Shown here: positions 5,864 through 6,527 of the stretch, piece by piece | Layout: every line of letters starts with the position of its first letter | How positions within the stretch are numbered: position 1 is the first letter of the stretch | NCBI GenBank assembly: GCA_900551495.1 | Contig: URWG01000101.1 | Location: 1 to 6,527 of the forward strand | From: an uncultured Eubacteriales bacterium | GTDB taxonomy: Bacteria; Bacillota; Clostridia; Oscillospirales; Oscillospiraceae | DNA: 6,527 nucleotides | Direction of reading: 5' to 3' | Position numbers and translations under genes: made by a program | The notes under the pieces: generated by a model | What the model was told of the DNA's origin: nothing | Seen by the model: only the letters and a program-made list of their open reading frames with translations | The model's database searches: none

Positions 5864-5894
5864 TAGGGCGGAGATAACAGAAAAGAGGGAGTAT

Positions 5895-6527
5895 ATGAAC
5901 ACCATTCTGGTTTGCGACGACGAACGGGATATTGTCTCCGCGCTGCGGATCTATTTGGAGGCGGAGGGCTACCGCGTGCTGACTGCCTACGACGGGCGGG
6001 AGGCGCTGAACATCATCGCGCAGGAGGAGGTGCAGCTGGTCCTTTTGGATATTATGATGCCCGAGCTGGACGGGCTGCACGTCCTGACGGCGCTGCGGGA
6101 GGAGCATAACATCCCCGTCATCCTGCTGACCGCAAAGTCCGAGGACGCGGACAAGGTGCTGGGGCTGAATATCGGCGCGGACGACTATGTGACCAAGCCC
6201 TTTAATCCCGTGGAGCTGCTGGCGCGGGTGCGGTCGCAGCTTCGGCGCTACCTCAAGCTCGGCGGCGGCAGCGTCGCTCCCTCGCGCATTACCGTCGGCG
6301 GCATTTCGCTGGACACGGCGGCAAACCGCGTCCTGCTCGACGGCGAGCCGGTGGAGCTGACACCGCGCGAATTCGACATTCTCTCGCTGCTGATGCGCAA
6401 CGCGGGCACGGTGTTTTCGCCGCGCGAGATTTACCGCCGACTGTGGCAGGAGGAGCCGATCGGGGCGGAAAAGGCGGTGGCGGTGCACATCCGTCACCTG
6501 CGGGAAAAGCTGGAGATCAACCCCGCC
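5895..6527 (+). CDS. OmpR/PhoB-family response regulator (VanR/PhoP-like), 3' end cut by window
   Basis: DNA-binding response regulator of a two-component system; 211 codons are open to the window edge and about 20 residues are missing. The receiver domain (1-120) has the acidic pocket Asp8/Asp9, the phospho-acceptor Asp52 in LVLLDIMMPELDG, Thr79 in ILLTAKS and Lys101 in YVTKPF. The winged-helix domain follows a short Gly-rich linker (LGGGS): VELTPREFDILSLLM starts it, and AVAVHIRHLREKLEINP is the recognition helix and following segment, closely resembling VanR-type regulators. The ATG at 5895 has AGAGGGAG just upstream and the protein begins directly with the first receiver strand (ILVCDDE). 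Cys7 replaces the commoner Val or Ala. A sensor kinase is expected downstream but is outside the window. Divergence from the sugar operon does not show that it regulates it; VanR-like proteins serve many signals. Confidence 0.94.
   Translation, partial: MNTILVCDDERDIVSALRIYLEAEGYRVLTAYDGREALNIIAQEEVQLVLLDIMMPELDGLHVLTALREEHNIPVILLTAKSEDADKVLGLNIGADDYVTKPFNPVELLARVRSQLRRYLKLGGGSVAPSRITVGGISLDTAANRVLLDGEPVELTPREFDILSLLMRNAGTVFSPREIYRRLWQEEPIGAEKAVAVHIRHLREKLEINPA

Larger units (their letters stand above)
5568..5894. other. 327-base divergent intergenic region
   Basis: This AT-rich region separates the minus-strand sugar operon from the plus-strand response regulator. It contains the operon promoter and palindromic operator (5606-5666) and the response-regulator promoter with its repeats (5808-5863). 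Between about 5670 and 5800 I see only a half copy of the operator (CGTTTCC, 5754-5760) and no gene. Confidence 0.75.

Noticed and set aside
5820..6497. Minus-strand open frame of 225 codons opposite the response regulator
   Set aside because: The plus-strand frame has all receiver and winged-helix residues. The minus frame would end in the promoter repeats and has no motifs.

Overview
The window looks like a chromosomal segment from a moderately GC-rich Gram-positive anaerobe, most likely Clostridia (Oscillospiraceae-like). This is inferred from the lipoprotein-type solute-binding protein, strong AGGAGG-type ribosome sites, TTGaaa/TATACT promoters, AT-rich intergenic DNA beside GC-rich codons, and an intergenic repeat that starts TGTCATTGCGAG. 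No species can be named from sequence reading alone.

Positions 1-5700 hold one carbohydrate-uptake locus read on the minus strand, in the order: solute-binding lipoprotein (4314-5567), MalF-type permease (3028-3939), MalG-type permease (2159-3028), LacI-family repressor (1128-2153), and 4-alpha-glucanotransferase MalQ (1-1121, cut off by the window edge). The last four are packed tightly: a 1-base overlap, a 5-base gap and a 6-base gap. MalQ makes an alpha-1,4-glucan (maltose or maltodextrin) the most likely substrate. No ABC ATPase is present, so the transporter probably uses one encoded elsewhere.

The control layout is readable. A good promoter (TTGAAA, 17 bases, TATACT) drives the binding-protein gene, and a perfect 22-bp palindrome centred on AACGTT lies just past the expected transcription start. 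That is where a LacI-type repressor would block transcription, and such a repressor is encoded in the same gene set. A GC-rich hairpin terminator follows the binding-protein gene, which would make that protein more abundant than the permeases. A weaker promoter may start from the T-tract of that terminator. The 374-base gap before the permease genes also contains two inverted copies of a palindromic REP-like repeat and other decayed repeat pieces.

On the plus strand at the right edge, 5895-6527 encodes an OmpR/PhoB-family response regulator (VanR/PhoP-like), with only its last residues missing. Its upstream region has a promoter plus three CTTAAAC direct repeats at 11- and 22-base steps and an overlapping inverted repeat, which suggests autoregulation. 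Its link to the sugar operon is only divergent adjacency.

I see no novel defence, mobile or RNA system. The points worth a second look are regulatory: the operator, the terminator/promoter overlap, the repeat pair with matched stem changes, and the phased repeats ahead of the response regulator.
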